A DNA stretch of 64,000 nt, from contig JAQFVV010000050.1 of assembly GCA_028023455.1 (NCBI GenBank), positions 1,358,411 to 1,422,410 on the forward strand. Reading direction: 5' to 3'. Positions 13,899 through 26,884 of the stretch are shown piece by piece; position 1 is the first letter of the stretch; each line of letters begins with the position of its first letter. The notes below the pieces were generated by a model. That model made no database searches. It saw nothing but the letters and a program-made list of their open reading frames with translations, and was not told where the DNA came from. The DNA comes from Epiperipatus broadwayi. Its lineage: Eukaryota > Onychophora > Udeonychophora > Euonychophora > Peripatidae. Both the position numbers and the translations under genes were made by a program.

Positions 13899-14368
13899 AT
13901 GAAACAGTAGTTTTCCATTAGTTAAATCCATAGTTTAAAAAAAAATTATATGAGTATGTTGTGAATTGGTAAAAACACTGAATAATAAATAATAGAGTCC
14001 TTAAAATAAAATAAACTGTAGCAAACAGATAAATCAGTTGCTTTAAAATAAATAAATAAGTACAATTATAATTTGCGCATTAAAATATATATTATCATAA
14101 CATCTTATAAAAGTAGGAAAAATGTAATTATATGTAAGGGCATAAGCACAGCATGAAATCTTAGGGCATATATTAAATTATTACTTTGAAAGGAAAGTAA
14201 CTTATATTTATATATAACTTTAAATTTTTATTTTTCGTTAATGATAACTAGAAATGGAAAAAAGCTAATAATAATGGAAGTAAAAGTTTCGAAGAATGTT
14301 TAAGTAATAAAGATAGTGAAATAGGAATTACTTCAATTAGTGATGAACAAGGGTCTTTACAAGTCGTA

Positions 14369-15739
14369 ATGTCTGAGGGGTCTGTGGAAGAAGTTGAACA
14401 TTCTTCACAAGTTCACATGACAGATCAAATATTACCCCAAACACAAAAGGTAACTGAAGCTATAATAGTACAACCTCAAGGAAGTGATAATTATATGGCT
14501 CAATTGGTCCGAATGATAATGGATATGAAAGTTGATATGGCAACCAAAGCTGAAATAAATAATATAAAAGCTGATATAAATAATATAAAAGCTGATATGA
14601 ATAATATAAAAGCTGATATGAATAATATAAAAGCTGATATGGCAACCAAAGCTGATATAAATAATATAAAAGCTGATATGAATAATATAAAAGCTGATGT
14701 GAATAATATAAATGCGGATATAAATAAAATGAATGCTGATATGAAGGGAGAAATGGCTAGAATGAATGATAATATGGTAACTAAAGTTGATATGGATAAT
14801 ATGGAAGGGGAATTAAAAGAAGACATAATATCTATAAAAGAAGAGTTAAAGAAAGATATTGATAATGTTAAGGAAAAGATGCAAGTAGAAATTAAAGTTG
14901 TTGTTGAAAAAAAAAAAACTGCCAATGAAGTAGAAAGACTTCATGATACAAAGGCATCAAAAATATCAATGGCAATAAAATGCCAAGAATCCAAAACTTA
15001 CCCTGAGCATAAGATATGTGAATATAATGATAGCATCCATAACAATTCATTTTTAGTTCAAATGAATATTTCAGAAGAAAACTGTCATGACTATCATTTT
15101 CCCATACAGCAGAGCAATGAAGTAGAAGATCATTGCAGCATTACTAAAGTGCTTGAATCTGATCCAAAAATCTTAGAAAAAGAAGAGGATATGGATCATG
15201 TGAAATATAAATTAAATTCTGAGTCTCAGGACTTGAAAGAAACACAGTCAACTGATAATACTGAATGTCTAGATAAATTAAGACTTCGGATTTTTTGTAT
15301 TAATCACAAGTTAAGTCATGAACTCATGAAACTTGAGATGACTCCACTATCTAAAGATATAATAGATGAATACAACAGTGAAATGTATGTTGAGTCATCC
15401 TATCATATTTGTTTTTACTCCCAAAACAAAAGTAAAACATTTCATCAACAAGGTGTTGATAAATTGTATGACAACCATCTGATAATATCATTATCAATGA
15501 TAATATTTAATGGAAAAGAAGGTTGTCTTAATAGAAGGTTTAATGTAGAAGATATGAATGAAGGCAATAGATTTAATTGTCTTAAGTGTAAATTATGGTG
15601 TATGAAGCATCACCATAATCCTGAAGATAAACAAATTATAAAAAGTCTTCAGACAATAATAAAAATATTTATAATATTATCTAAGAGACAGAAAGGTTCA
15701 CAATTCCATAGATTTGTAATACTTATGAAGGTCCCTTGA
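14369..15739 (+). CDS. Gag-like protein with heptad coiled-coil repeats
   Basis: A 456-aa ORF following the 5' LTR and PBS, in the gag position of the LTR element. Residues about 45-130 consist of seven-residue repeats of the type NNIKADM, encoded by 21-bp near-identical units. I/M/V recur with heptad spacing, predicting a coiled coil. It continues as a charged, Lys/Glu-rich stretch to about residue 185. The C-terminal half is not recognised. It contains Cys and His residues (FNCLKCKLWCMKHHH, about residues 399-413) that do not match a canonical CX2CX4HX4C zinc knuckle. The frame stays open upstream of the chosen ATG to a TAG near 14250, so the true start could be upstream or created by splicing. 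The role (capsid or nucleoprotein assembly) is inferred from position. Confidence 0.7.
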   Translation: MSEGSVEEVEHSSQVHMTDQILPQTQKVTEAIIVQPQGSDNYMAQLVRMIMDMKVDMATKAEINNIKADINNIKADMNNIKADMNNIKADMATKADINNIKADMNNIKADVNNINADINKMNADMKGEMARMNDNMVTKVDMDNMEGELKEDIISIKEELKKDIDNVKEKMQVEIKVVVEKKKTANEVERLHDTKASKISMAIKCQESKTYPEHKICEYNDSIHNNSFLVQMNISEENCHDYHFPIQQSNEVEDHCSITKVLESDPKILEKEEDMDHVKYKLNSESQDLKETQSTDNTECLDKLRLRIFCINHKLSHELMKLEMTPLSKDIIDEYNSEMYVESSYHICFYSQNKSKTFHQQGVDKLYDNHLIISLSMIIFNGKEGCLNRRFNVEDMNEGNRFNCLKCKLWCMKHHHNPEDKQIIKSLQTIIKIFIILSKRQKGSQFHRFVILMKVP

Positions 15740-16208
15740 CATTCATTGAACATGTTAATGGATGTGCTTAAAAAGAAAGCACATATATAAGGAAGGACTT
15801 TATGGATTACAACTTTGGGATGTGACAATGGACATTCGGTAATGATAAAATCCATTAGGCTATTCTTTTAGGAGAATAAATGTATATATGTATATAAATA
15901 ATTGAAGTTGATATTAATAATAATAAAATGCATCAAGTTAACCAAAGTATGAAAAAAAATACTTACAGGTTTATTAGAGTACAAGTTATGGTTAATTAAA
16001 TGAATAATAATAATTAAGCATCATGATAATGCAATCTGGCGTTAACACTACTTAGAAAATGCAGGTCCATTATTATATATTTTGATATGGATATATATAA
16101 ATAAGACATTTATTTTATATAGCGTGATGATGTTAAACTATAATAGCAATCAGCATTAAGACAATGCACATGCGTTTTGTGTGTATATATATATATATGG
16201 ATATATAA

Positions 16209-16532
16209 AAAGATAGTGTAAAAACTTATAAACAACTTGTTAAAAAAAAGGCCAGTCAAAGAAATAAAAATGTGAAGACAATTTCACACAAATTCAAAAT
16301 TAAGGATCAAGTTTTTATAAAAACATCTCATATGAGTAAACTCCAAGAGAGCAAATATCAAAAGTTTTACCATCAATATGAAGGACCTTATACTATCATA
16401 AAACAAACAGGTCCCAATGCATTCTGGATAAATATAAAGGGAGACATTAAAAGCACGTACAATGCTAGAGCTTTAAAACCCTATTTTGGTCAAACAAATC
16501 ACATTTTACTTATGTATAAAGTAAAATATTGA
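16209..16532 (+). pseudogene. Integrase C-terminal tail (GPY/F-type module), fragment
   Basis: The open stretch has no ATG at its start; the frame runs from just after a TAA at 16206. It reads FKIKDQVFIKTSHMSKLQ, then YEGPYTIIKQTGPNAFWI, and then YNARALKPYF. This matches the GPY/F module at the C-terminus of Ty3/gypsy integrases ('f--GD-V-i-tsh ... y-GPy-i---ig-naf-i'). That module follows the catalytic core and contributes to DNA binding and target choice. The zinc-binding and DDE core portions are absent, and the 470 bp upstream (15740-16208) shows no pol sequence. A large deletion therefore joined gag-proximal sequence to the pol end. It identifies the element as gypsy-type. Confidence 0.8.
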
Positions 16533-16901
16533 AAGAAAAGATCATTTAAAATAGGTAAGAAGGGAAAAAGTTTTCATTTAAAAGTACATAGGTAAATATA
16601 TGTATAAGGATGTATATAAGTCAAAAAAGACATTAATTTTCTTTGATGAGGGTATGTTAAGCAATTAAAATTAATTCTTAGGATACCTGAAAACTAAAAA
16701 TGTTTTAAGAGTTAATCCATGCTTAATGATGGATGTTCTTATGTTTTGGATAGTTCTCAAAAAAGTCCATGAGTCTTAAAGAAAAGCAGGATGGAGACTA
16801 CCAAACAAATATATGTATCATCTATAAAAGAGACACATAACAATAAATCCATTAAAGAAAAATAAAAAAGGGGAGAAAAAGAAAGAACCCTATATATATA
16901 T

Positions 16902-19044
16902 TGTAACCGGCCGCCTATCTAACCGAGATTACGGGCTTCGAAATAAACATGACATAGCGTAAGGCTTTATTTATTTTCTCATATCGACAGTTATTCACTA
17001 TCCACACAAGGGGGCGCCAGATACGATTATTTAAGTGGATTTTAATTACTCGCATCACCTTACATCATGTCAAAACGATTTCGAAGTCTAATCCCACCCA
17101 CTAGCTCAAAACTCCCAGCATGGACCAATAAGGTTTCTCAAGGCCGCTACATGATTGTTTCGAGGACGACTCCTCCCGGAAAAGACGCATTGTCCGCTAA
17201 TGAAAAATCAGCATGGTTTTCTAATTAGTCGATTACAGCATAAGATTCATTTATTGGTTGTCACTGACCAATGAGGTGGTTCGCTTACGCCCCGAACACT
17301 AGGCTTACAAGTTCATCCCCCCGATCTATCGTATATAACATACTTATTTGACGTTTACTTCGATTGATTATAGACCCGCCCGCTCTTAAATCTATCTTAA
17401 CTAAGGTTAAATAAGAAACATCGTGACTTACGGCACGATGTTGACATAATTAATAAAGTAAATAAATTGAAATGAAATTTACACTTAACTAAATATACTT
17501 CAAAGATAAGTCATTAAAGAATAATAAACTACGGTTTTGAGTGTGTGTGAAAAGATTTGAGAATGCTCGACTTGATTAGAGATTGAACAAATTTATTAAA
17601 TATGAAAAGAAAACATTATTAATTGGTTTATTACACACGCGCACATACATTCACGCTCACAGAGAATCAGAATTAAACATAACATAATGTGATTATCGAG
17701 ATAAAGTTCCTTTCTATTTGAGAAAAATATCTTATCTTTCCTTAGATTCACTTAAGTTCAAAGTTCATGTTTACAAAGTTCTATTACAAAGATAAATTAT
17801 CATGATGAGGAAAGTTTTAAGATTTGTTTGAGCAAATTTATGTTGGTTAATTATGAGATTGCCTGACGAGTTTATAAATTGAGTGAGTGAACATAATATA
17901 AAACATATTTACCTAGGATTTGATCTGGTTTTCCGCTGCTTCAAGTGTCACGAGGATTTGAACGCAGGTGATGCTTTTCTTGCTGGAGTGATTTGCTTGT
18001 TTACAACGAATATCGATTGGTCTGGATGAGTTTGGGTATTTCACGGAACATTACGATTATTAGGAGCATTAACTTCACACGACGATGTTATCGAGATTTC
18101 ATAGCTTCGGAGATATTTCAGTAGCGGAGCGCCGATCAATCGCTGAAGGGTTTATTAGCCCCTCATGACAATCGACGCTCTTGGTATTAATTTCATAATG
18201 ATCATCTTAAATACTGAGGAATAAATCAAGCTAATTCAGAACAACTCTATTGTTAAAATAAAAGCATAAGCATCGGAATAAAATGAGCAGGTGATAACTC
18301 GGAATACACAGAATCGGAAAACAAAACTGAATCACCGTATCAATTGAACTGAATCGAGCGAATCGAACCATTGAATAGGTTTTGACTGGTATTTATAAAG
18401 GTTGATCCTTATCTTGGGATCCAATCTACCCCCATAGTTCCCTGTTCCTGGAGTTGTCGTTCAGGTCCGCGTTTGAGGTATCTGTGCACTCACTCTTTGT
18501 GCTAAAGGCAATATTTATTTTGAGACAATCTCATTTTGCAATCTCACTCAACCAACCTTATCCTTCACACCTCGAATGCATGCGTGTGTGCGTGTGTTTT
18601 ACCAGAACAATACAAGCTATATTAAATTTAGAAGTCGAGCATTTTATCTTTTCCTCAAATCTTTTCTATAAGTTTTATTCTAGCTAAAACTATATTTCTA
18701 AAATAAACATTTTTAACTACCCCGTGGTGTCTTTGATTGACAATTATATTTTACTATTTAGGAGAGCATATTATATTTTATTATTTAGGAGAGCAAATTA
18801 TATTTTGTTATTATTTTTTTTTTTTATCGTCTGAAAGCTTTAATCATTTAATTAGACGTTTACCGTCTGTATTTTATCAATGTGTTTTATAAATGTATTT
18901 ATGGGAGGAAGAAAACTATTACAAGTTACGAAAATAAAATTACGAGTGTTTTAGGTTGCTTGCTGGTGTGTGTGTGTTTATCGATTTGTCCCGTTCTGAT
19001 CTATGCTTCTCGATTTAATGCTGATGTAACGCTGTCTCGTTACA
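16902..19044 (-). mobile_element. Solo-LTR-like element, family B, copy 2, inverted and nested
   Basis: The reverse complement of 9686-11826 over its full 2.14 kb: it begins TGTAACCGGCCGCC and ends CTGTCTCGTTACA, between TA-rich flanks. It sits inside the gypsy-type element between the integrase tail and the 3' purine tract, so it inserted later than that element. Open frames inside it (for example 18454-18687 and 18882-19076) have no family resemblance and are treated as chance. Confidence 0.7.
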
Positions 19045-19244
19045 ATATATATGAACCTCCTTGTCCTTCTAGTTAAACTGAATGATGTTTGGTATAGAAA
19101 AAAAAAGGGTTAGAAAATAAAATAAATAATAAGGGTTGATACCAGCAAGAAAGAAAAACAAGCTCCACAACTTTATATTTAAGACATACATTGAGACACA
19201 TTAAGTGTCCAAATTTTAATGGTAAATATAAAATTTGAACTTTT

Positions 19245-19259
19245 TAAGGTAGGGGGTAA
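19245..19259 (+). promoter_or_regulatory. Polypurine tract
   Basis: AAGGTAGGGGGTAA lies immediately before the 3' LTR, where the primer for plus-strand DNA synthesis is expected. Confidence 0.7.
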
Positions 19260-21181
19260 TGTGAGAGTACCATATGAGTCTCACCTAAAACAATTTGTGT
19301 TTCTTTGTGAATTTAACTGTGTCTATATTGAATCAACAGATATAAATAACTTACACCTATCTTAAGCTTTTCATATATCAGATACATAAACTAGTTAGTA
19401 TTAAAAGAATAATTCTAAAAATGAATAATTCTAGTTTATTTATACACACACATAAATAAAATGTTTCTAAGTAATAGTATTTTTTTTGTTAAACTAAAAC
19501 TTGACATTTGACAAAGCCTTAAGTCAACATTGCATTTTTATCAGTTGAAACAAAGGAAATAAACATTTGGGGTTCATTACAAATTGTATATTTTAAACAA
19601 TAGAACATGAGCATGATTATGTGATATCCTTACTGAAATTAATCTAGTATAAAAATGAACTAATATTGTTATAACAATTATCTTCTATTTAGTTATCAAG
19701 GCAAGAACTACATCTGTAAATTTAAATATGTTCGAATTTAGAACACATTTAAGAAAAATTAAAAAAAGATTCAATATTACTGCCTTTTAATATTATAAAG
19801 AACTATAGAAAAATAATCAATGAAATTAACAAGGTTATAAAAGTTATCAACATCTTCGAAATGAGCTTTCAAAATATATATTTAAGAAGACAAAAATTTA
19901 TAAAGATGTTCTTTGGCTAGATAATTTATGCCAGGGATTTCTGTTGATGTTTTAAACCTGAACATGTAAATTTATTCTTACTTAATCAATGCCTAAAATA
20001 TAATCGTCATAATTCTCATTTAAAAAGCTGCCTTAATATTGGAGTATTATATTGAAGAAGATGTTAAATATTTTACTACGCAAATATTTAAAGAATGAAT
20101 ATCTGGATTGCCTCTTCGAAGGATGATCAATGAACTTTATGTTTCAACATTCATCGTCATTTTATTTCATTTAAGGAGGGATATAAAACCGTTATTCTTT
20201 CTCATCTTGGATTACTTCATTGTGTATTTTAATAACCCTTAAACTTTATTTCCTTTGTGGATAATTATATTTACTTAGAAAAATTACTTCGTATATTAAA
20301 GTAGAGAACTGATAAGATGAACACTTTATTTTTTTTATTTATTTAATACAATTTATATGTTGATATTTTGATTTATACTCTGATGGAAATGACAGCTGAC
20401 TAAGGTAAACGTTTTTAAATTATTTCAATTTGGAAGTAAGTTTTATTATATTCCAAATTGAATTTTACATGACAATTAACATAATATATTTTTAAACATA
20501 CATAACTAATATCAGAATACATTCTATTATTAATCTAGTGTGAATGGATGTTATCGTATATAGACATACAATACACACTGAATCATTTTAATGACACAAT
20601 AGGTAGATTTATAATGTATCATGTGTATTATTTATTATACGCATGATTTTAAATTATATATATATATATATATGTAAATGATTACATTATTTTTTTTGTA
20701 TATTAAATAAGTTATTAGTGTATATCTATAAGCACAGATTATAATTCTAAATTTTAATGTTTTTATGTGATAATATTTTTGTTTTTTATTACGGATTAAA
20801 ATGTGTTAAACTTGATTTTAAAATTAAACAGGTCTCGTTTGTTTATTTTATTTAGTCATTTTATAAAACCAATAATTATAAATATACATACTCATGCATA
20901 TATATGTTAAATCAACTTAGTGATTTAATATTTATAAAGAAGTTATATATAGCTTATATTAAATTTATTATTACTATGGGATATTTGTGGAAATGCCTGA
21001 AGAGAGTCGATTGCAATTTCTACTCTGAGCTCGAATTCCGAGAGTAACGAGGTTATTAATAGAGGAGTGGATTGGATTATATTTTAAATCACATCATCCA
21101 TGGCATTCTATAAGAAGACACAAAGTCTGACTGTAGGTAGATGCGACTTCCTCAAGTCCTGAAAAGGATCATCCCGTTATA
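19260..21181 (+). repeat. 3' LTR of the gypsy-type element (family A)
   Basis: Direct repeat of 11938-13878, starting TGTGAGAGTACCATATGAG and ending near atcccgttata. It has a roughly 20-bp deletion relative to the 5' LTR around 19770, a longer TA run near 20655-20670 and scattered substitutions. Confidence 0.85.
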
Positions 21182-21559
21182 ATATATAAATGTATTGTTG
21201 TTATTATCATTAGTAAAATTTATTTATTTTATTTTGATAAATAATTTGTAGCCATAATCAAGATGCATTTTGAGAGGTAATTTATTATATTAATATTTCA
21301 TATATTATATGTGAGTCTTTATATAAACAAAAAAAAATCTCTTTATCATTTATGAGCTTATTAGATGAAAATATTTATCTAAATTATTATAATCTAGTGA
21401 CAAATCTCTCATTAGATTCTGAAGAATAGACATGATATAGAGGAATATATCATTTTTTTGTTCAGAATTGAGAATAACCTATAATATAATAGACATCAGT
21501 TTAAGAAGTCTGCAAGTTCTAATTTAAATTCATTTAAATGTTTCTGAAAATTAGGAATA

Positions 21560-22345
21560 TCAACTTAAATATTGTTTTTCTTAACAATTTTTGTCTTTCT
21601 AATTTTGCCTTAACATATATCTTACATTTTACTAATTGATGATGACTTCCTGTGTTGAATTTATTAAGGACATAGCAATCTTGGAAATATGTATTTTCTG
21701 TTAGCCAAAATATAATCCAATTCTGCTGTACCTTCGTTTGGATGCTTCCATGTCCATTTCATTCTAACATTTTTCTCAAAAAACGAATTCATAATATAAA
21801 GATTTTTTTCCTGTAAACTCCACAAGTCAATGTCTTCTCTTATTTCTATTACCATAATCAAATTTACTTACACCACTTTCATTTTTTTTTTACCAATTCT
21901 AGCATTAACATCACCCACAACAACTTTAAAATTTTGTTTAGTGTGACCAAAAACCTTTTGTACATCCTTATAAAAATATTGTACTACTTTATCACTATAA
22001 GACCTTGTTGGGGTATAAACCTGAATTATCTGCATTTGGTATCTACAATTAAGTTGAATAACTAATCTTGGTTCTATTTCCAATACACCAATAAACTCCA
22101 CAATGTTGTTATTCCACGTTTTATTCATAAAGAATCATACTTCACTTGTACTTCCAATATTTGTACCTTTGTAGTAGAGTACATGTCCACTTTTTAAATT
22201 GATTGTCTCTTCATCTTTTCTTCTCACTTCACCAAGTACAGTAATATCCCATTTATTATGAGACAGTTCTTCCAATTCTTGCAATCTTATTTTACTTGAA
22301 TATGATCTACAATTGTAAGTATCTAAATAAAAGGTCAACATTTAA
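21560..22345 (-). pseudogene. RTE-type LINE endonuclease (AP-endonuclease-like) fragment
   Basis: Reading leftwards from 22341, one frame runs about 226 codons with only two in-frame stops (TGA at 22135-22137, TAA at 21868-21870). A shift follows near 21664, and the frame resumes to about 21565. Motifs in order: YNCRSYSSKIRLQELEEL; LGEVRRKD (catalytic-Glu motif); IIQVYTPT; VVVGDVNARIG (GD-N motif); TAELDYIL; and FNTGSHHQLVK. The last corresponds to the usual SDH catalytic triplet but reads SHH. The domain nicks target DNA for target-primed reverse transcription in RTE/LINE elements. This copy ends before the reverse transcriptase and is inactive. The 5' side (to about 22445) may be element leader sequence. 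Confidence 0.8.
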
Positions 22346-22449
22346 TGGCAGCCTGATTCTGCAATCAAGGGATTCTTAACACTCACCACCTTTGACCACC
22401 AACTATTTTCTTGGCTGGTGATATTATACCCTTCTGGGAATCAGGACCA

Positions 22450-23945
22450 TGATTTTTGTCTATCATGATTGTATATGTATATTAGAAAAAAAATTCATTC
22501 ACACACACATTCATTCTGTATTATCAAGCAACTCAGAAGAAAGACCATGATATTTCTTGATCTTAAACTCAGAAGTGAAAATCCAATACACTCGCTACAC
22601 TGGCTAATGCATATTGGTGAGCAGCCTATCCATGTTTTACACTATATGAATAATCATATAATAATAACAGCTGCAAATACAAGAATTTATGAAGTGAACA
22701 TAAGGCATTTGCCCTGATCAGTTCTTTTAAGGTTTCCAAGAAGAATCAAAGGATCTCCTTTTAGTTAACAGCAAACTTTTTTCTGCATCATATAAATGAT
22801 TTTAGGTAAAAAGATAAAATGGTCCATTTTTTTCTCTTAAAATTTTTTTGTCTTATGCTTTGGATTGACAGTATTTGATTTACTTAATAAATCAATGTTG
22901 GGGTATTATGTATTATATAGTATCCAACTTGTTAAGAGCTATTTGTAAATTCATTATATAACCTTTATAATACAAGCTTGTTAAATTCAGTCGTGTGACA
23001 TTTGATTTGATTTCTTTGTAATTTTATTTTTTGCCATTAAGACATTGGTGATTTTATATTGCTAAAGCTATTAATATATTGGGTATCTGAACTTGGTTCA
23101 GTCCCATATGGCTATTTAAGTTACATAAAAAGATTGGAAGACCATGAATGTCTAAAAATTTCAGATTTTCTATTTAATAGTTATCTATTAGATGAAGTGC
23201 TGGAATTTTCCTGGTATTTTAAATCTAATGCTTGAATATCCTAGCACCTCACTGAGTAAGTCAGTTACAAAAACCAGTCTGTGGTTAGGGATATACTGAA
23301 AAGCCTCTTAAGAGCTATTTGCACGAACATTATATGATATATACATATTATATTTAAAGTTTTTACAGTTATATGATGTAAATAAAATAGGTTTTGGGTT
23401 AAATAGTGTGCTAGTATAGATTAATTTTCATCATTTCACTGAAATAGTATCTGCCATTGTCAAGGTTAATTTTTCAAAAAAAAAAACCCATTAGATCTCA
23501 AATAGTAACAAGGTATATAAATATAAAACATTGATGATATTTAAATAGTTTGGAAAAATAATAAATTTATAAAAAAAATGGATATGTAATGCAAAAAAGA
23601 ATTGGTATTACAAAAGGGGTAGGAAAAGTTTATAAAATTAATTGCAGTCATTAGAAATATAATAAAGGGGAATAAAACAAAAACTACAAAAAAGGATCAT
23701 ATGTTTTTTTTTATGATTCTAGTCATAAAATTGTGAAAAAAAAAAGTCAAATAATAAAATATATTAAAAATTATAAAGAAAGAAAATGTTTTTGAATGTT
23801 ATATATATATATTTATGAAAATATAAACAAATGTATAAACATGTCTGTACAATTAGATGCAAAATAGTCTTTATTAGGCAATTGGAAATTTTTAAAATGT
23901 AATTATAATATTATTTTTTGTAAATTTGAAATATAAACTGGAAAA
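22450..23945. other. AT-rich stretch without recognised features
   Basis: No protein motif or repeat boundary was recognised. Short A and T tracts only. Confidence 0.5.
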
Positions 23946-23949
23946 TTAG

Positions 23950-24215
<266 letters not shown>

Positions 24216-24299
24216 GAGAAGAAGAAGAAGCAGCAGCACATAATTAATCTTTATGTATGTATTTTACTTTTAATATTTTTAATACAATAATTTGAATGC

Positions 24300-26395
24300 T
24301 GTCCATTTGATGGTAATGGATATAGAAAAGATGTTAGATGTGAAGAACATAGTAATAACAAACATTAAACATTTAGTAATGGAAATATTAGATTTACAGA
24401 AAATGAAATGAATGAGGCAAGGAAACAATTGAAAAGTGGAAATGCAAGAGCTTTAATGTATGGGCAGCAGAGATGGTGATGAATTTAAAAAATAGGGCAA
24501 AATTAAACCTTTTATCATGTTTTAATAAGATGACACAAAGAGAGATTTACCAGATAGTTGGAGTAATACAAGAGTAAGGTTACTCTTTAATGGAAAGAGT
24601 AAGGATCATAGAAAGTTAAGTAATTATAGATTGATAATGATAATGTCAGTGTAATGTAAAATTTTTGCATATATATGGGTGGAAAGGTTGCAAAATGGAT
24701 GAAAAAAATAATGTAGTGTGAGAATTTCAAGAAGATTTTTGATCAGATAGGCATATAGGGGATAGTTTATTTGCAGTTATTCAATTTATAGATATGAGTA
24801 GGAGTACAGGTAGACAGTTATATATAGTTTTTATAGATAGAGAGAAGGCATATGATAGAGTAAATAGAAATAAATTATAGGTGAGTTTAATAAATTTGGG
24901 AATAAATGGAGTTTTAGTGGATCTTATTAAGTGATTTGTGGAAATAATTAGTATACGCATCAATTAAAAAATATAGAAACAGTTAAAGTAAAGAATGGGC
25001 TGGGACTAAGGCAAGGATACCCTATGTCACCTATTTTGTTTTTGCTATATTTGAGAGACAGTAATAGAAAGACTAGGAAGAGAAATAAATACTATCAATA
25101 GTTGGCAAGGGAATAGGTACATTATTGGATCTTTATTTGTGGATATCTTTTTGTGCACAGAAAATATGGAAAAATATGAAAGTTATGTTAAACACATGCA
25201 CAAGGGTGGGTAAACAGATGGGAATTAAATTTCGTGAAGAAAATCAAAGTAATGGTGATAAATACTGTGGAAAAAGAAATTGTTTGGATGAATGGGAAAA
25301 AAATTGATAAATGAAGCAAAGAAAAGAAAGGGAATGATAAAAAATTAACAATGTTTTCATACAATAAATATGATGTAGCTAGAATTGTATGGAAGGGAGT
25401 GACAGTAGCATAATTAGATTATGGTATGTGTTAAGTGTTAGTAAAAGGATGTTAGATTACTTAGAAAAAGTACAAACAGAAGTAGGATGACATGCATTAG
25501 ATGCAGGTGTGTGGATTGCAAAGAAGGCAATTCAAGGAGAAATCAGATGGTCATGTTTTTTATATGACAGATGCAAAAAGCAAAATGAAAATGTTCAGTA
25601 GATTGCAACTTATGGACAATAAGAGAGTAGCCAAAATAGTATTTAATTGGGTTATGAGAAAAGAACAGGAAACAAGATGGATAAGAAAGGTAGTATGGTA
25701 TGCAGAAGATTTGTGTAAAGAATTTATGTCAATATACTTATGCAAAAGGTGGGATGATTGTGTTAGAAGAATTGTTGAGTATTATAGTCACAAGTAATAG
25801 AATAGAAGAATAGATGAATTAATAAAAATAGGGAGTTGGAGATATGAAAACATAGTATGGAGAGTAAAAATGTTTAAATATATAGAAGTAAGCAGAATAT
25901 TAGGTACAATTTAATTTATGATAATAGCAAGGAAAATAGTTTACTGTTTAAGGCTTGAACAGGATCTTTAGCAACAATAGAATAAACACAATCATGAAAA
26001 AGTATGAGTGATTTAGTCTGCAAGTTACATAAGAAAGGCGTAGAAAATATTAGGCATTAGTTAATTGAATGTAAAGGCTTGCAAGCAAAAAGGGTACAAA
26101 CATCGAAGTTGTGGAAGAATAAATATAAACAAAGTGATTATATAAAAAGTGTGTTCTTGAGTTTTATGCTGGATTTGGGGAAAGATAAGGAGGATTTAGA
26201 TATAAAGGTCATAGAGTTGACAAAAATTATGTAGTGGAAATGGGATGAAGCAGGATAGTGAAGAATATGGGAAAAACTTAATGTGGGCAATGGAAAGGGA
26301 AGGTGGTTAACAGGTGGCTCTGGGCATAGTGCCAGAGAGATGCCTGACTTTGAAAAAAATAAGCCAAAGTGCATCACATCGTCATATCATGTGTT
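24300..26395 (+). pseudogene. LINE reverse transcriptase and C-terminal zinc-knuckle fragment
   Basis: A heavily broken reading frame. In order it shows: a linker (EARKQLKSGNARA, like 'l--GkapG'); DLPDSWSNTRV and KLSNYR; GRQLYIVFIDREKAYDRVN (RT motif A, near 24810-24870); GLGLRQGYPMSPILF (RT motif B, near 25000-25045); a connection region (KMKMFSRLQLMDNKRVAK, about 25590-25640, then RWIRKVVWY); and LVCKLHKKGVENIRH-LIEC near 26020-26070. The last is the CCHC-like C-terminal knuckle found in many LINEs, with its second Cys changed to His. The YXDD catalytic box is not clear. It probably represents ORF2 minus its endonuclease. A 3' UTR ending near gcatcacatc matches two copies at 47.7-48.95 kb. 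Clade is not resolved. Confidence 0.75.
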
Positions 26396-26884
26396 TGTAC
26401 AAAGAAATCTTATTGATAAAATTCACCATATAAAGAATGAAAACATTGTTTGCTGTTTTGAATAAATTTTATTTATTTTTGAGTTGTTTATTATTATTTT
26501 TGTTAAATATGTAAAAATATTTTAGCTTTTATCATAAAGACAACATTATGAACAATTTTTAATCTTGAAAATTGAGTTTGAAATAAAATATAAATAATTA
26601 CTTATTTAGTACGTCTGAAGGCTTAAATAATAAAAAATAAAAGCTTTGAACTCTGCGTATAGCCTCCGTCTTTAGAATGGACCATAATTATCCACACTCT
26701 TCCAAGCATGTGATATATGCATATAATCACTTTATAATTAGGCTGTCTGAAGTGATATAATTTTTATTACGCTATTATAAGAGCTAAAAAGACTTACTAA
26801 ATGTCTATACATTTTTAATCTCGTAAAACATGTTTAATTAATTTAATGTCATCAAAAATTAATGAAATCCATTACGCTGTTCTT

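Larger units (their letters stand above)
11938..21181 (+). mobile_element. Ty3/gypsy-type LTR retrotransposon, internally deleted, with nested LTR-B
   Basis: Two direct repeats of about 1.93 kb (11938-13878 and 19260-21181) flank an internal region. That region starts with a tRNA-Lys-like primer binding site and ends with a purine-rich tract. It contains a gag-like ORF (14369-15739) and the C-terminal tail of a chromovirus/gypsy-type integrase (16209-16532). Protease, reverse transcriptase, RNase H and the integrase core are missing, so this copy is non-autonomous. An LTR-B copy (16902-19044) is inserted in reverse orientation in the 3' part. The two LTRs differ by scattered substitutions and a small indel near 12468-12490, so the insertion is not recent. 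Flanks are AT repeats, so the target duplication cannot be fixed. Confidence 0.85.

Noticed and set aside
14500-14925. 141-codon minus-strand frame with Phe/Ile/Ser repeats
   Set aside because: Shadow of the gag heptad repeats on the opposite strand.
18454-19076. Two frames of 77 and 64 codons inside LTR-B
   Set aside because: No family resemblance, and they lie within an LTR-like element whose other copy does not keep the first of them open.
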